Source of the DNA: Acinetobacter kanungonis
Lineage (GTDB): Bacteria > Pseudomonadota > Gammaproteobacteria > Pseudomonadales > Moraxellaceae
Reading direction: 5' to 3'
DNA: 64,000 bases
Assembly: GCF_009939195.1 (NCBI RefSeq)
Contig: NZ_JAACKC010000007.1
Span: 92,796-156,795, forward strand
Shown in pieces: positions 8,317 through 17,244 of the stretch (positions are counted from its first letter, which is position 1; each line of letters starts with the position of its first letter). The notes beneath the pieces are model-generated. The model saw nothing but the letters and a program-made list of their open reading frames with translations, was not told where the DNA came from and did not search any database. The translations under genes were made by a program, and so were the position numbers.

Positions 8317-9030
8317 ATGAAAACCACTGCTCCCGATTTCCCTGAAACGATTTATGCTATTCAGCATCTTGCTTTTGAAGACTTAGGTGCACTAGAAGAT
8401 ACTTTTTATCAGCTTGGTTTTCGCGTGCGTTACGTAGAGGCAGGTGTTGATGATTTACGTAAAGCCCTAGAACATGAAGGACTTACGGTCATTTTAGGTG
8501 GTCCAATTGGGGTCTACGAAACGGCAGACTATCCATTTCTTACCCAAGAGATTGAACTACTCAAGCAGCGCCTCGCACGTAATTTACCGACGCTCGGGAT
8601 TTGTTTAGGCGCACAATTGATTGCTCATGCGCTCGGTGCCAAAGTCTATGCAGGCGCACAAAAGGAAATTGGCTGGAGCAGTTTGGAGATTAAACCTGTC
8701 GCCCAGAACCCGCTTGCATCACTTCAGGATACTCCAGTTTTACACTGGCACGGCGATACCTTTGATTTACCCGAACAGGCTGAACTTTTGGCAAGCTCTA
8801 CACTCTATCCAAATCAAGCATTTAAAGTCGGTAATAATATTTTGGCGCTACAATTTCATATTGAGGTTACCGCAGACGCAATGGAAAAATGGTTGATTGG
8901 TCATACCAGTGAACTTCGCCACGCCAAGATTGATATTCCAAGCCTACGTGCAGATAACCAACGCTTTGCAACAACCTTAGAACAACATTCTCCTCAAGTC
9001 TTACAGTTTTTCATGCAACACATTGAATAA
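8317..9030 (+). CDS. Class I glutamine amidotransferase (GMP synthase-like)
   Basis: A 237-residue protein from ATG 8317. A TTG at 8290 would add nine residues, but nothing favours it. The nucleophile elbow GICLGAQL gives the catalytic cysteine near residue 94, and LQFHIEVT near residue 188 supplies the histidine and glutamate of the triad. It is a stand-alone glutaminase domain, like proteins annotated as GMP synthase-like amidotransferases; the acceptor is not known. It is transcribed in the same direction as the TetR gene 83 bases upstream and ends before a bidirectional terminator. Confidence 0.8.
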   Translation: MKTTAPDFPETIYAIQHLAFEDLGALEDTFYQLGFRVRYVEAGVDDLRKALEHEGLTVILGGPIGVYETADYPFLTQEIELLKQRLARNLPTLGICLGAQLIAHALGAKVYAGAQKEIGWSSLEIKPVAQNPLASLQDTPVLHWHGDTFDLPEQAELLASSTLYPNQAFKVGNNILALQFHIEVTADAMEKWLIGHTSELRHAKIDIPSLRADNQRFATTLEQHSPQVLQFFMQHIE

Positions 9031-9082
9031 GACCGCTCAATCAGATCGATCCACTATATCCCCCCAAAAGCAACGGACATAA

Positions 9083-9112
9083 AAAAGGCACTCTCAATGA
9101 GTGCCTTTTACT
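9083..9112. terminator. Bidirectional terminator between amidotransferase and YceI genes
   Basis: An 11-bp stem (9083-9093 with 9099-9109) has a 5-base loop, with A-rich and T-rich arms, and lies between two convergent genes. Confidence 0.85.
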
Positions 9113-9135
9113 TTCCCGAAGAAATCGTGGGGAGA

Positions 9136-9720
9136 TTATTTCTTCGCAGGAACTGACGCTTCAGTCGTAATGTTAACTGTAATCTTGTCACCTACATTTG
9201 GCACATAAGCACCAACACCAAATGCTGAACGGTCAAACGAAGTCGTCGCATTGAAGCCAATTGACTGAAGTTTAGTCATCGGATGCTCACCTTGCTTGTT
9301 CATCACCGCATCAAGCACAACAGGTTTAGTCACATCTTTAACCGTTAAGTTACCAGTAATTTTATATTGATTATTACCTAAAGATTCTACTTTCGTACTT
9401 TTGAAGGTAATGTTTGGATAATTGATGGCATCAAAGAATTCAGCTTTTTTCAAATGCTCATCTAATGCTTTTACATTGGTATTTAAGCTTGCCAATGGAA
9501 TCGTCACATTTACAGAAGAATTCGCAGGCTTGTCATTGTCAACGTTAATTGTGCCTTGAATATCGCTAAAGTTCGCAGATGGCGTAGAAAAACCAAAGTG
9601 ACTCCAAGAGAACACCGTTGCCGTGTGTGTTGGATCAATTTGATATGCAACAGGTTTTGCCATAGAGAATGTTGCAACTGAAGCAACTGCCAAACCCAAA
9701 GTTAATGTTTTGAAGTTCAT
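9136..9720 (-). CDS. YceI-family periplasmic protein
   Basis: This 194-residue protein has a signal peptide (MNFKTLTLGLAVASVATFSMA, cleavage near residue 21) and a YceI-like lipocalin fold. Recognisable parts are the YQIDPTHTATVFSWSHFGFS start, the repeated strand NITFKSTKVE and the ending VGDKITVNI. Family members bind isoprenoid-type lipids such as polyprenyl chains in the periplasm and may help quinone handling; no enzyme activity is established. It is monocistronic, ending at the bidirectional terminator at 9083. Confidence 0.9.
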   Translation of the reverse strand: MNFKTLTLGLAVASVATFSMAKPVAYQIDPTHTATVFSWSHFGFSTPSANFSDIQGTINVDNDKPANSSVNVTIPLASLNTNVKALDEHLKKAEFFDAINYPNITFKSTKVESLGNNQYKITGNLTVKDVTKPVVLDAVMNKQGEHPMTKLQSIGFNATTSFDRSAFGVGAYVPNVGDKITVNITTEASVPAKK

Positions 9721-9950
9721 GTGATTGTATCTCGTTTCAGAATGATTATTAGTGTATACCTTTGAAATTATAATTCACTGTTATGTATAAGACGATATGT
9801 TTCAAATTTAGAACAGTTTAACGAATTAATATGATTCTGAATTTTAGTAGAACGATTGTGACAGATTACACAGTAAATGAATCGCTTGCATGCCATCTCT
9901 AATAAAGTTTTATCTGTTCTTATTGTTATGATTTATGAACTTTAAGCGCA

Positions 9951-9979
9951 TAAAAAACGCCTCATAGTGAGGCGTTTTA
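9951..9979 (-). terminator. Terminator of tkt
   Basis: An 11-bp stem (9954-9964 with 9968-9978) with a 3-base loop, followed on the minus strand by six Ts, lies 20 bases after the tkt stop codon. Confidence 0.85.
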
Positions 9980-9997
9980 TTATTTAGAAATAACTGA

Positions 9998-11986
9998 TTA
10001 AGCAGTCAATTCTTTAACCGCGTTCACAACCGCTTCAGTGGTAATACCAAAGAATTGGAACAAGTCTTTTGCTGGTGCAGATTCACCATATGTTGTCATA
10101 CCGATCACTTTGCCGTCTAAACCAACAAACTTCCACCAGTAGTCAACATGCGCTGCTTCTACCGCTACACGTGCACGGATATGAGCAGGTAAAACAGCTT
10201 CACGGTACGCAGCATCTTGCTTCATGAACTCTTCAGCACATGGCATAGAAACAACACGCACACCTTCTAATTGTGCATAAGCTTCCATTGCTAACGATAC
10301 TTCAGAACCCGTTGCAATAATAATTGCTTTTAATTCGCCTTTTTCTTCAGCCAATACATAACCACCTTTTGCCACGTTCTCAATTTGCGCTTGAGTACGT
10401 GTTTGGAATGGTAAGTTTTGACGAGAGAAGATTAACGCAGAAGGACCTTCTTGACGAGACAGCGCAGACTTCCAAGAAACCGCAGTTTCAACGGTGTCTG
10501 CTGGACGCCATGTATTTAGGTTTGGTGTACCACGTAAAGATGCAATTTGTTCAACAGGTTGGTGCGTTGGACCATCTTCACCTAAACCAATTGAGTCATG
10601 CGTATACACGTGAATTACGCGTTGTTTCATAAGTGCAGACATACGAACTGCATTACGTGCGTATTCCATAAACATAAGGAATGTAGCAACGTAAGGAATG
10701 AAACCACCATGTAATGCAACACCATTCGCCATTGCAGTCATACCGAATTCACGTACGCCATAGTGCACATAGTTACCAGCAGGGTTATCTTGAACACCTT
10801 GGCAACCTTTCCAAAGTGTTAAGTTAGAACCCGCCAAGTCAGCAGAACCACCCAATAGTTCAGGCAATAATGGACCAAATGCTTGTAAAGTATTTTGGCT
10901 TGCTTTACGCGTCGCAATTGTTTCTGCTTTAGCATTGGTATCTGCAATAAACGCATCTGCTTGCGCAAGGAATTCAGCTGGTAATTCACCTGAAAGGCGA
11001 CGTTTTAACTCCGCTGCTTCAGTCGGATATTTAGCTGCATATTGAGCAAACAACGCATCCCAAGCCGCTTCAGATTCAGCACCTTTCGCCTTCGCATCCC
11101 AAGCTGCATAAACATCAGCAGGAATTTCAAATGGACCTTCCGTCCAGCCTAATGCTTCACGTGTTAATGCAATTTCATCATTACCCAGTGGTGCACCGTG
11201 GCAGTCTTCTTTACCTTGCTTGTTAGGCGAACCTAAACCAATAATTGTTTTACAAATAATGATGGTCGGTTTTTGAGTTTCCGCTTTCGCTTCTAAAGTT
11301 GCAGCGCGAATCGCATCGTTATCATGACCATCTACGCGAAGCACTTGCCAACCGTAAGATTTGAAACGTTGTTCTGTGTCGTCAGAGAACCAGCCTTCTA
11401 CTTCACCGTCAATTGAAATGCCGTTGTCGTCATAGTAAGCAATTAATTTACCTAGACCCAAAGTACCTGCAAGTGAACACACTTCGTGTGAAACACCTTC
11501 CATTAAACAGCCATCACCCAAGAAACAGTAAGTGAAGTGGTCAACAACAGTTAAGTCTTCTTTGTTGAACTGCGCCGCTAAAGTTTTTTCAGCCAATGCA
11601 AAGCCTACAGCATTTGCAATCCCCTGACCCAATGGACCAGTTGTGGTTTCAATACCAGGTGCATAGCCTAATTCAGGGTGACCTGGAGTTTTAGAATGAA
11701 GTTGACGGAATACTTTTAAATCTTCAATTGAAAGCTCATAACCCGTTAAATGTAACAATGCATACTGAAGCATTGAACCATGACCATTCGACAATACAAA
11801 ACGGTCACGGTTTGCCCATTGTGGATTCGTCGGGTTATGGTTTAGGAATTCGCGCCAAACGACGTCTGCAATATCTGCCATCCCCATTGGTGCACCTGGA
11901 TGTCCTGAGTTGGCTTTTTGCACAGCATCCATAGCCAATACACGAATTGCATTTGCAACACGACGTTCGTTCAAAGGGGTTGTCAT
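9998..11986 (-). CDS. tkt: Transketolase
   Basis: The 662-residue protein is full length for bacterial transketolase, which moves two-carbon ketol units between sugar phosphates in the non-oxidative pentose phosphate pathway using thiamine diphosphate. Domains run in order: the cofactor-binding domain with GHGSML near residue 70 and the [12 protein letters not shown] motif near residue 155, the pyrimidine-binding domain with [13 protein letters not shown] near residue 470, and the C-terminal domain. In Acinetobacter it is important because many species lack 6-phosphofructokinase (family knowledge). It is divergent from the following genes across a long non-coding stretch. Confidence 0.97.
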   Translation of the reverse strand: MTTPLNERRVANAIRVLAMDAVQKANSGHPGAPMGMADIADVVWREFLNHNPTNPQWANRDRFVLSNGHGSMLQYALLHLTGYELSIEDLKVFRQLHSKTPGHPELGYAPGIETTTGPLGQGIANAVGFALAEKTLAAQFNKEDLTVVDHFTYCFLGDGCLMEGVSHEVCSLAGTLGLGKLIAYYDDNGISIDGEVEGWFSDDTEQRFKSYGWQVLRVDGHDNDAIRAATLEAKAETQKPTIIICKTIIGLGSPNKQGKEDCHGAPLGNDEIALTREALGWTEGPFEIPADVYAAWDAKAKGAESEAAWDALFAQYAAKYPTEAAELKRRLSGELPAEFLAQADAFIADTNAKAETIATRKASQNTLQAFGPLLPELLGGSADLAGSNLTLWKGCQGVQDNPAGNYVHYGVREFGMTAMANGVALHGGFIPYVATFLMFMEYARNAVRMSALMKQRVIHVYTHDSIGLGEDGPTHQPVEQIASLRGTPNLNTWRPADTVETAVSWKSALSRQEGPSALIFSRQNLPFQTRTQAQIENVAKGGYVLAEEKGELKAIIIATGSEVSLAMEAYAQLEGVRVVSMPCAEEFMKQDAAYREAVLPAHIRARVAVEAAHVDYWWKFVGLDGKVIGMTTYGESAPAKDLFQFFGITTEAVVNAVKELTA

Positions 11987-12590
11987 AGATCAGAGTCCAA
12001 TTAAAACAATTTAAAGAAGATGAATATCACATTCAAAACTAGGCACTATTGTCTTAAAAAAAGCGGGATGGGTAAAGCCTTATACACAATTTTTCCCGAC
12101 TAATTGCTACTTATGTGGACTTGTAGGCAGGGATATTTTAAGTTTTGATTTATGAGGACACGCCTATCTTTCTTGATAAATCATCCAACTCAACACAACA
12201 TCCATTGTGTCTGACCCACGAAAAGCTAAATCACTGCTTCTACATCAATATCTTGAATTGAATGTAGCTCAGCGCATAACTACAAAATAAAATTTTAAAC
12301 CATGTTTTAATGAGCGTTTCAATAAGCATCCATTCAAGTGCAGGCAACCACTAGCTTTAAATAAAATCACTCGCATAAAGTGCTACATAATCCAAAATCC
12401 CTAATCGTAAGCGCAAGTAATCCAGCGTCTTTTGATTTTTTAAGGATCAAAATGTTTTTAGCAATTTGCAGTGTAATGAATTCATCAACAACCAGATTCT
12501 GTAGTATATTTCCATTAAGTATAAAAAATGACACTCTCATTCTGTATGAGAATAAATAGCCCGATAACGATATAACACTAGAGGTTTTTT
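11987..12590. other. 604-base intergenic region, no gene seen
   Basis: AT-rich DNA between divergent tkt and the barrel-like gene. It holds a 6-bp hairpin (12193-12198 with 12205-12210) and the promoters of both flanking genes, but no open frame with a ribosome site and no T-run terminator that I can find. It is long enough to hide a small RNA. Confidence 0.5.
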
Positions 12591-13391
12591 ATGAGATTAA
12601 CTCCCCTTTATGCCATCGCCATATTCATGTTCGCAGGCAGTGTGATGGCAGCAGAAGAAACCACTGTAAATAGCAATACTGAAAAACTAGCGGACGATCC
12701 CACCAAAGTGACCACCAAACTTGGTGTCTCCTATGCTAATAATTTCGATTTTAATGATGACAACTATTCTTTTTCTGGCTCTTATGCCATCGGTCAGGCA
12801 AAAAAACTCAATGCTCGTATCAATAGCGATGCCAGTGAATGGCGCATCGGTGGCTCGTGGCTCTTTCCGATTGGTATTGTGAATTTTAACTTTGGTAAAA
12901 GTGAATATATCAATGGCGCGAACCAGACCAATTACAGTATTGGTACGTTTATGCCCTTAAGCTATTTTGGCTTTGAGCCTGCAGGAATTCAAATATTTCC
13001 TACAGCCGGTTATACCTATAATGATGGTGAATCCCCACGCTGTACCAACCCGAATGGTGAGTGTGCCAATTTATCAGATTTAGCCAGCATGCCCAATGCA
13101 GAAAGTGGCTTTAGCATGGTGGAAGTTTCTGGTAGTAGCGGCTATTTAGGTGCATTTGCCTTAAAACCATTTACTCCAGAACTCACAATGATGGGCTTTG
13201 CCGTGGGTAGCTACGGCTCAGAAAATGATGCGGGTGAAAACTATAAAGGTTACTTTGCTGGTTTAGGTCTGGGTTATTTGGTCCAGAAGCGTCATTCATT
13301 TAACGCCATGGCTTTCATGATGGATAACAATACCTATTTAAACAATCCTGATGAACGCTTAATTTTATCGTACACCTATCAGTTTAACTAA
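12591..13391 (+). CDS. Exported protein of unknown function, probably an outer-membrane beta-barrel
   Basis: A 266-residue protein with a clear signal peptide (MRLTPLYAIAIFMFAGSVMA, cleavage near residue 20). The mature part consists of alternating hydrophobic/polar stretches rich in Gly, Tyr, Phe and Asn, such as SEWRIGGSWLFPIGIVNFNFG, and ends in aromatic strands (LILSYTYQFN). This pattern suits an outer-membrane barrel of about 10-12 strands. Two cysteines about ten residues apart (PRCTNPNGECANL) could form a loop disulfide. I do not recognise a named family. The start is sound: AGAGG stands 6 bases before ATG. It sits alone between long non-coding stretches separating tkt and metK, so it may be a local insertion. 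Confidence 0.7.
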   Translation: MRLTPLYAIAIFMFAGSVMAAEETTVNSNTEKLADDPTKVTTKLGVSYANNFDFNDDNYSFSGSYAIGQAKKLNARINSDASEWRIGGSWLFPIGIVNFNFGKSEYINGANQTNYSIGTFMPLSYFGFEPAGIQIFPTAGYTYNDGESPRCTNPNGECANLSDLASMPNAESGFSMVEVSGSSGYLGAFALKPFTPELTMMGFAVGSYGSENDAGENYKGYFAGLGLGYLVQKRHSFNAMAFMMDNNTYLNNPDERLILSYTYQFN

Positions 13392-13965
13392 TTCAAAGTA
13401 GGCTTAAGCATGCCGCTTCACTAACCCGCATAATCTGACTGATTTGTTGCATATAACATCTCAGTCTTTTATGTGCCTTATAAACTTCTATCTTTTAGTC
13501 ATCCTTTAGCTGCATATTGTGAAGGATCTAAATGGTTGGTAAAGAAAGCGCATAACCAACCCTTGAATAGAACTTATACCTCGATTACAGCATTGCAGTA
13601 AAAATCCCTTAACCCTGAAGAAGAACTCCGTGCAAACGCCAAACACATTCAAACTGTTCTATTTTTAAATATAAATGAAAGATTAAGTTGCTATAACTGA
13701 ACTTAAGGTTAGTCATTTGACTGGTTTGGAGTAAATAGACCATGATTTGTATCTTAAATAATTGCATCTAATTGTGTAATTTATCTACTCTAAATATTGA
13801 GTATATTTATATTTATTCCTTCTTTATCAGTTTTATAGATGGTTATATCAAATAAAAAGTCATTGAATTGAAATAAATTCATCCTTTTTTATACAAGATG
13901 AGCTAGTCCTAAAGTCTAACTCGATGTAACATATTGCGTCTTTAAAATTAACTGTGATAGGACTT
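13392..13965. other. 574-base intergenic region before metK
   Basis: AT-rich, with no convincing gene. A 29-codon open stretch at 13611-13700 without a start codon could be a relic of a coding sequence but has no support. No SAM riboswitch features are seen upstream of metK. Confidence 0.5.
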
Positions 13966-15132
13966 ATGCGCGAGTACGCTGTATTTACTTCGGAATCTGT
14001 AAGCGAAGGCCATCCAGATAAAATGGCTGATCAAATCAGTGATGCTATCTTGGATGCAATCTTAAAAGAAGACCCATATGCGCGGGTTGCTTGTGAAACG
14101 CTTGTAAAAACGGGTGCTGTCGTACTTGCTGGCGAAATCACAACAACTGCTAATATCGACGTTGAAGCGGTTGTACGCCAAACTGTTAATGGTATTGGCT
14201 ACCACCACTCTGACTTAGGTTTTGATGGTTCGACTTGTGCCGTGATCAACATGATTGGTAAACAGTCACCTGAAATTGCTCAAGGTGTTGACCGCCAAAA
14301 GCCTGAAGATCAAGGTGCGGGTGACCAAGGCTTAATGTTTGGTTATGCGAGCCGTGAAACCGACGTACTTATGCCTGCACCAATTTCATATGCGCATCGC
14401 TTAATGGAAAAGCAAGCTGAATTGCGTCGTAATGGCTCATTACCGTGGTTACGCCCAGATGCAAAAAGTCAGGTTACTTTTGCTTATGAAAATGGCAAAC
14501 CAGTACGTTTAGATGCTGTTGTATTGTCTACTCAACACGATCCTGAAATTTCTCAATCCAACTTAAAAGAAGCTGTGATTGAAGAAATCGTGAAGAAAAT
14601 TATTCCTGCTGAAATGTTCCATGCGGACACCAAATTCCACATCAACCCAACAGGTATGTTTGTGATTGGCGGTCCTGTAGGTGACTGCGGTTTAACTGGT
14701 CGTAAAATCATTGTAGATACTTACGGTGGTATGGCGCGTCACGGTGGTGGTGCTTTCTCTGGTAAAGACCCATCTAAAGTTGACCGCTCTGCTGCTTATG
14801 CTGGTCGCTATGTTGCGAAAAACATTGTTGCTGCTGGCTTAGCAGACAAGTGTGAAATTCAAGTGTCTTATGCGATTGGTGTTGCAGAACCTACTTCTAT
14901 TTCTATCAACACTTTCAACACAGGCAAAGTGGCTGATGAATTGATTATTCAATTGGTTCGTGAACACTTTGACTTACGTCCATACGGCATTACTCGTATG
15001 CTCGACCTGATTCAACCTATGTACAAGCAAACTGCTGCATATGGTCACTTTGGTCGTCAAGGTTCTGATACTGCATTTACTTGGGAAAAAACAGACAAAG
15101 TTGAAGCGCTTAAGTCTTCTGCTGGTCTCTAA
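13966..15132 (+). CDS. metK: S-adenosylmethionine synthase
   Basis: A 388-residue protein from ATG 13966, giving the expected N-terminus [19 protein letters not shown]. The longer GTG start at 13954 is unlikely because it precedes the AGGA at 13959. The three-domain MetK signature is complete: [13 protein letters not shown], the ATP motif [12 protein letters not shown] near residue 117, and the P-loop-like [19 protein letters not shown] near residue 260. It makes S-adenosylmethionine from methionine and ATP as a cytoplasmic tetramer. It is monocistronic with a strong terminator. Confidence 0.97.
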   Translation: MREYAVFTSESVSEGHPDKMADQISDAILDAILKEDPYARVACETLVKTGAVVLAGEITTTANIDVEAVVRQTVNGIGYHHSDLGFDGSTCAVINMIGKQSPEIAQGVDRQKPEDQGAGDQGLMFGYASRETDVLMPAPISYAHRLMEKQAELRRNGSLPWLRPDAKSQVTFAYENGKPVRLDAVVLSTQHDPEISQSNLKEAVIEEIVKKIIPAEMFHADTKFHINPTGMFVIGGPVGDCGLTGRKIIVDTYGGMARHGGGAFSGKDPSKVDRSAAYAGRYVAKNIVAAGLADKCEIQVSYAIGVAEPTSISINTFNTGKVADELIIQLVREHFDLRPYGITRMLDLIQPMYKQTAAYGHFGRQGSDTAFTWEKTDKVEALKSSAGL

Positions 15133-15144
15133 TCCTCCCTGTGT

Positions 15145-15175
15145 AAAAAAGCTCACTTCTGTGAGCTTTTTTATT
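15145..15175 (+). terminator. Terminator of metK
   Basis: A 12-bp stem (15145-15156 with 15161-15172) around TTCT is flanked by runs of A and T, 12 bases after the stop codon. Confidence 0.9.
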
Positions 15176-15481
15176 GCTACTTGAAAATTATTTCTCATAA
15201 CAAAATATTTCAAGCATGCTAAACCTTGAGAAATAATCAAGTTACACATCATTGGTGACACGAGATAAAAATTGATTATAAATCCAATATTTAGCGCAAT
15301 ACAATCACTCAAAAGCACGTCAAACTACTAACCTTCAGCCCCATTCCACAACTCAGAGCGATTTACAGATCAGCATAGAAATTAGGCAAAAAAAAGCATA
15401 TAAATAAAAAAATAGGTTTTTGCCCTTTAAAAAATTTAGCCTATCCCTATTAAATATTTATATGTTTACAGGAGTTGTCTC
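15176..15481. other. Non-coding stretch between metK and the small ORF
   Basis: Very AT-rich. It contains an 8-bp inverted repeat GGCAAAAA/TTTTTGCC (15385-15392 with 15417-15424) just upstream of the small gene, in its probable leader, and AGGAG at about 15470 as that gene's ribosome site. I see no other gene. Confidence 0.5.
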
Positions 15482-15685
15482 GTGAAGAAGGTTGTAAAAG
15501 CAAAAAATTTAATCGCATTTCGTATTTGGTTAGAAAAATTAGGTTACTCAGTCAAAACTCTCGCTGATGATCGTGGTTTTACTTTTAGTTTTAAAAAAGA
15601 ATATGGTTTAGTTACTTGTGATTTAGCAGGTAATTCGTTGGCTATGCAGCTTGGCGAAGAGTTTGAAGATCACTTAAAAGCTTAA
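15482..15685 (+). CDS. Small conserved-looking protein of unknown function
   Basis: A 67-residue protein starting with GTG, preceded by AGGAG at a good distance. The sequence is basic at the N-terminus (KKVVKAKNL) and acidic at the end (GEEFEDHLKA), with no membrane segment or known motif. A short alpha/beta fold is possible. It has its own terminator, which together with the strong ribosome site makes a real gene likely. Function is unknown. Confidence 0.7.
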   Translation: MKKVVKAKNLIAFRIWLEKLGYSVKTLADDRGFTFSFKKEYGLVTCDLAGNSLAMQLGEEFEDHLKA

Positions 15686-15749
15686 CAATAAAAGCAATTC
15701 AATAGCTTGTACACGTATTCACAGTTCATCGAGTCGCTATTCCTATATT

Positions 15750-15774
15750 TTAAGCCCTTCGGGGCTTTTTTTAT
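15750..15774 (+). terminator. Terminator after the small ORF
   Basis: A 6-bp stem AAGCCC/GGGCTT (15752-15767) with the stable tetraloop TTCG is followed by seven Ts. Confidence 0.88.
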
Positions 15775-15948
15775 TGTTGATCGATGAGAAATCTAGTTTT
15801 ATCAGCTTCATCAAAATCTTTAGTCAACAAAGACCACGAATAACTCAGCCAACCCCTTACCTTTTAACAAGCACAACAAGATCATCAAAAGCATCTAGAT
15901 GATGTTTCATATTGACAGGCATTTTTGAATTTCACTTTTCTCTAGACG

Positions 15949-15973
15949 AAAAAAAACAAGGTGTTAACCTTGC
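15949..15973 (-). terminator. Terminator of the tRNA operon
   Basis: The stem CAAGGT/ACCTTG (15957-15962 with 15967-15972) is followed on the minus strand by eight Ts (15949-15956), 24 bases beyond the last tRNA. The rest of 15775-15948 shows no gene. Confidence 0.75.
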
Positions 15974-15996
15974 TTTAATCTTCCCAGTTCATTAAG

Positions 15997-16081
15997 TGGT
16001 GGGGGCGAAGAGACTCGAACTCTTACACCTCGCGGCGCTGGAACCTAAATCCAGTGCGTCTACCAATTTCGCCACGCCCCC
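15997..16081 (-). tRNA. tRNA-Leu (anticodon UAG), copy 2
   Basis: An 85-base class II tRNA read on the minus strand. The acceptor stem GGGGGCG/CGCCCCC, anticodon stem CTGGA/TCCAG with loop TTTAGGT (anticodon TAG), long variable arm, T-arm GTTCGAGTC and an encoded CCA end are all present. It reads CUA and related Leu codons. It differs from the copy at 16216 by a single base in the variable arm. Confidence 0.95.
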
Positions 16082-16110
16082 ATACTGGGTTTCACACTAA
16101 GTGAAAAATT

Positions 16111-16184
16111 TGGCAGAGGATCAAGGACTCGAACCTTGACGAACGGTTTTGGAGACCGTCATGCTACCATTACACCAATCCTCT
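16111..16184 (-). tRNA. tRNA-Trp (anticodon CCA)
   Basis: A 74-base tRNA with encoded CCA. The acceptor AGAGGAT/ATCCTCT, anticodon stem ACGGT/ACCGT and loop CTCCAAA give anticodon CCA. A1-U72 and discriminator G73 match known tryptophan identity elements. The D-arm (loop AATGGTA) is short and looks more like a tRNA-Gly D-arm, which is unusual. It is cotranscribed between two tRNA-Leu genes. Confidence 0.85.
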
Positions 16185-16215
16185 GTTACCTAAACATCAT
16201 CAACTGATGATTAAG

Positions 16216-16300
16216 TGGTGGGGGCGAAGAGACTCGAACTCTTACACCTTGCGGCGCTGGAACCTAAATCCAGTGCGTCTACCAATTTCGCCACGCCCCC
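16216..16300 (-). tRNA. tRNA-Leu (anticodon UAG), copy 1
   Basis: The first gene of the cluster on the minus strand: 85 bases with anticodon TAG and encoded CCA. It is identical to the copy at 15997 except for one base in the variable arm. Confidence 0.95.
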
Positions 16301-16313
16301 GATGGCTGTGTAT

Positions 16314-16341
16314 ATTATAGAGATCACTCCCCTCTGGCAAG
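16314..16341 (-). promoter_or_regulatory. Promoter of the tRNA cluster
   Basis: On the minus strand a perfect TATAAT (16314-16319) is preceded by CTTGCC/TTGCCA (16335-16341) with 15-16 bases between. Transcription would start a few bases before the first tRNA-Leu. Confidence 0.65.
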
Positions 16342-16407
16342 CCCTTTTTATGAAAAAATCTCTTGTTTGATTAAATATAAAACAAAAACTGCGATTATGT
16401 ACTTTTA

Positions 16408-17244
16408 TTAAGCAATTTCAGTCACTAAGGCACGTTTTATTGCATAAAAATTATCAAATCTATGCGCTTTATGCTTTGCCAACATCTTCGACAAAAGCGG
16501 TTGAAATACTAAAAATTTCTCATGAAGCTCAATATTTAGGCGCTGACAATGTAAATACGCCCAATCTGTATAATTTTCTGCCTTTAATCGCTGTCCAGAC
16601 AGCCATTCATAGAAAATAATACCCAGAGCATAAATATCTGTTGATACTGTTTTGGCTTCGCCATGAAAAAGTTCGGGTGCCATATAACGCGGGGTTGCAT
16701 TCATTTCAGTTTGTGCAGACTGCCCTATCGACAGGACCTGCTCGAAGTCGATTAACTTTAACTGCCCATCATATTCAACAAAATGTTCCTGTTTTAAGTC
16801 GGCATGCAACCACCCCGCTTCATTTAAATCATCAAGTACATCTAAAGCACGTAGCAAATGATACTGAATCATCTGCACAGACCATGACTGTGGGCTAACT
16901 GCAAAATACGGCATAGCTTCTGGTAGAAGCAACGTATGTGTTAAGGATTGCTCCTGTTCGACTTCTAGCCCTATTTCGCCTAAAAACGCCTTAGACACGA
17001 TTTTAGGGGGCAATGTGATCTTAGATAGCACTTCAGACCCTAGACATTGCTGATAAAACGCTAACTCGTGCTGAAATCCCTTGAGATAACTAGGATGCCC
17101 CTGCTGCAACTGTATTTTTAACCAGTACGCTTTTCTTTGACACTGAAAAGAATAAAGCCTGCGTCCATATCGCAGGCTATTCGGTTTGCTTTTTAGGACT
17201 AAGCCTTCTATGTATTTAAAATCAGGCAGTATGAGCTTGGACAT
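16408..17244 (-). CDS. Serine/threonine protein kinase-like protein
   Basis: The protein has 278 residues from ATG 17244; a longer open frame to 17532 would run deep inside the lipase gene and is rejected. It has a Hanks-type kinase core: Lys43 in YWLKIQL, a possible helix-C Glu60, the catalytic loop HADLKQEH (147-154), DFE (166-168) in place of DFG, PRYMAPELF (185-193) and DIYALGIIFYEWLSG. The catalytic Asp149 and Lys151 are kept, but the usual Asn is His154, DFG is changed and no clear Gly-rich loop is visible. It may be weakly active or a pseudokinase. It lacks membrane segments and overlaps the lipase gene by 23 bases, so the two are co-expressed. Confidence 0.8.
   Translation of the reverse strand: MSKLILPDFKYIEGLVLKSKPNSLRYGRRLYSFQCQRKAYWLKIQLQQGHPSYLKGFQHELAFYQQCLGSEVLSKITLPPKIVSKAFLGEIGLEVEQEQSLTHTLLLPEAMPYFAVSPQSWSVQMIQYHLLRALDVLDDLNEAGWLHADLKQEHFVEYDGQLKLIDFEQVLSIGQSAQTEMNATPRYMAPELFHGEAKTVSTDIYALGIIFYEWLSGQRLKAENYTDWAYLHCQRLNIELHEKFLVFQPLLSKMLAKHKAHRFDNFYAIKRALVTEIA

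Noticed and set aside
12261..12280. A tRNA-like stretch (ATGTAGCTCAGCGC) between tkt and the barrel-like gene
   Set aside because: Only the D-arm-like box is present. No anticodon stem, T-arm or acceptor pairing is found around it.
13611..13700. Open stretch of 29 codons before metK
   Set aside because: It has no start codon or ribosome site, and a stop lies just upstream in frame. It could be a relic but cannot be supported.
13392..13965. SAM riboswitch before metK
   Set aside because: No conserved core elements or terminator/antiterminator pair was found in this AT-rich leader.
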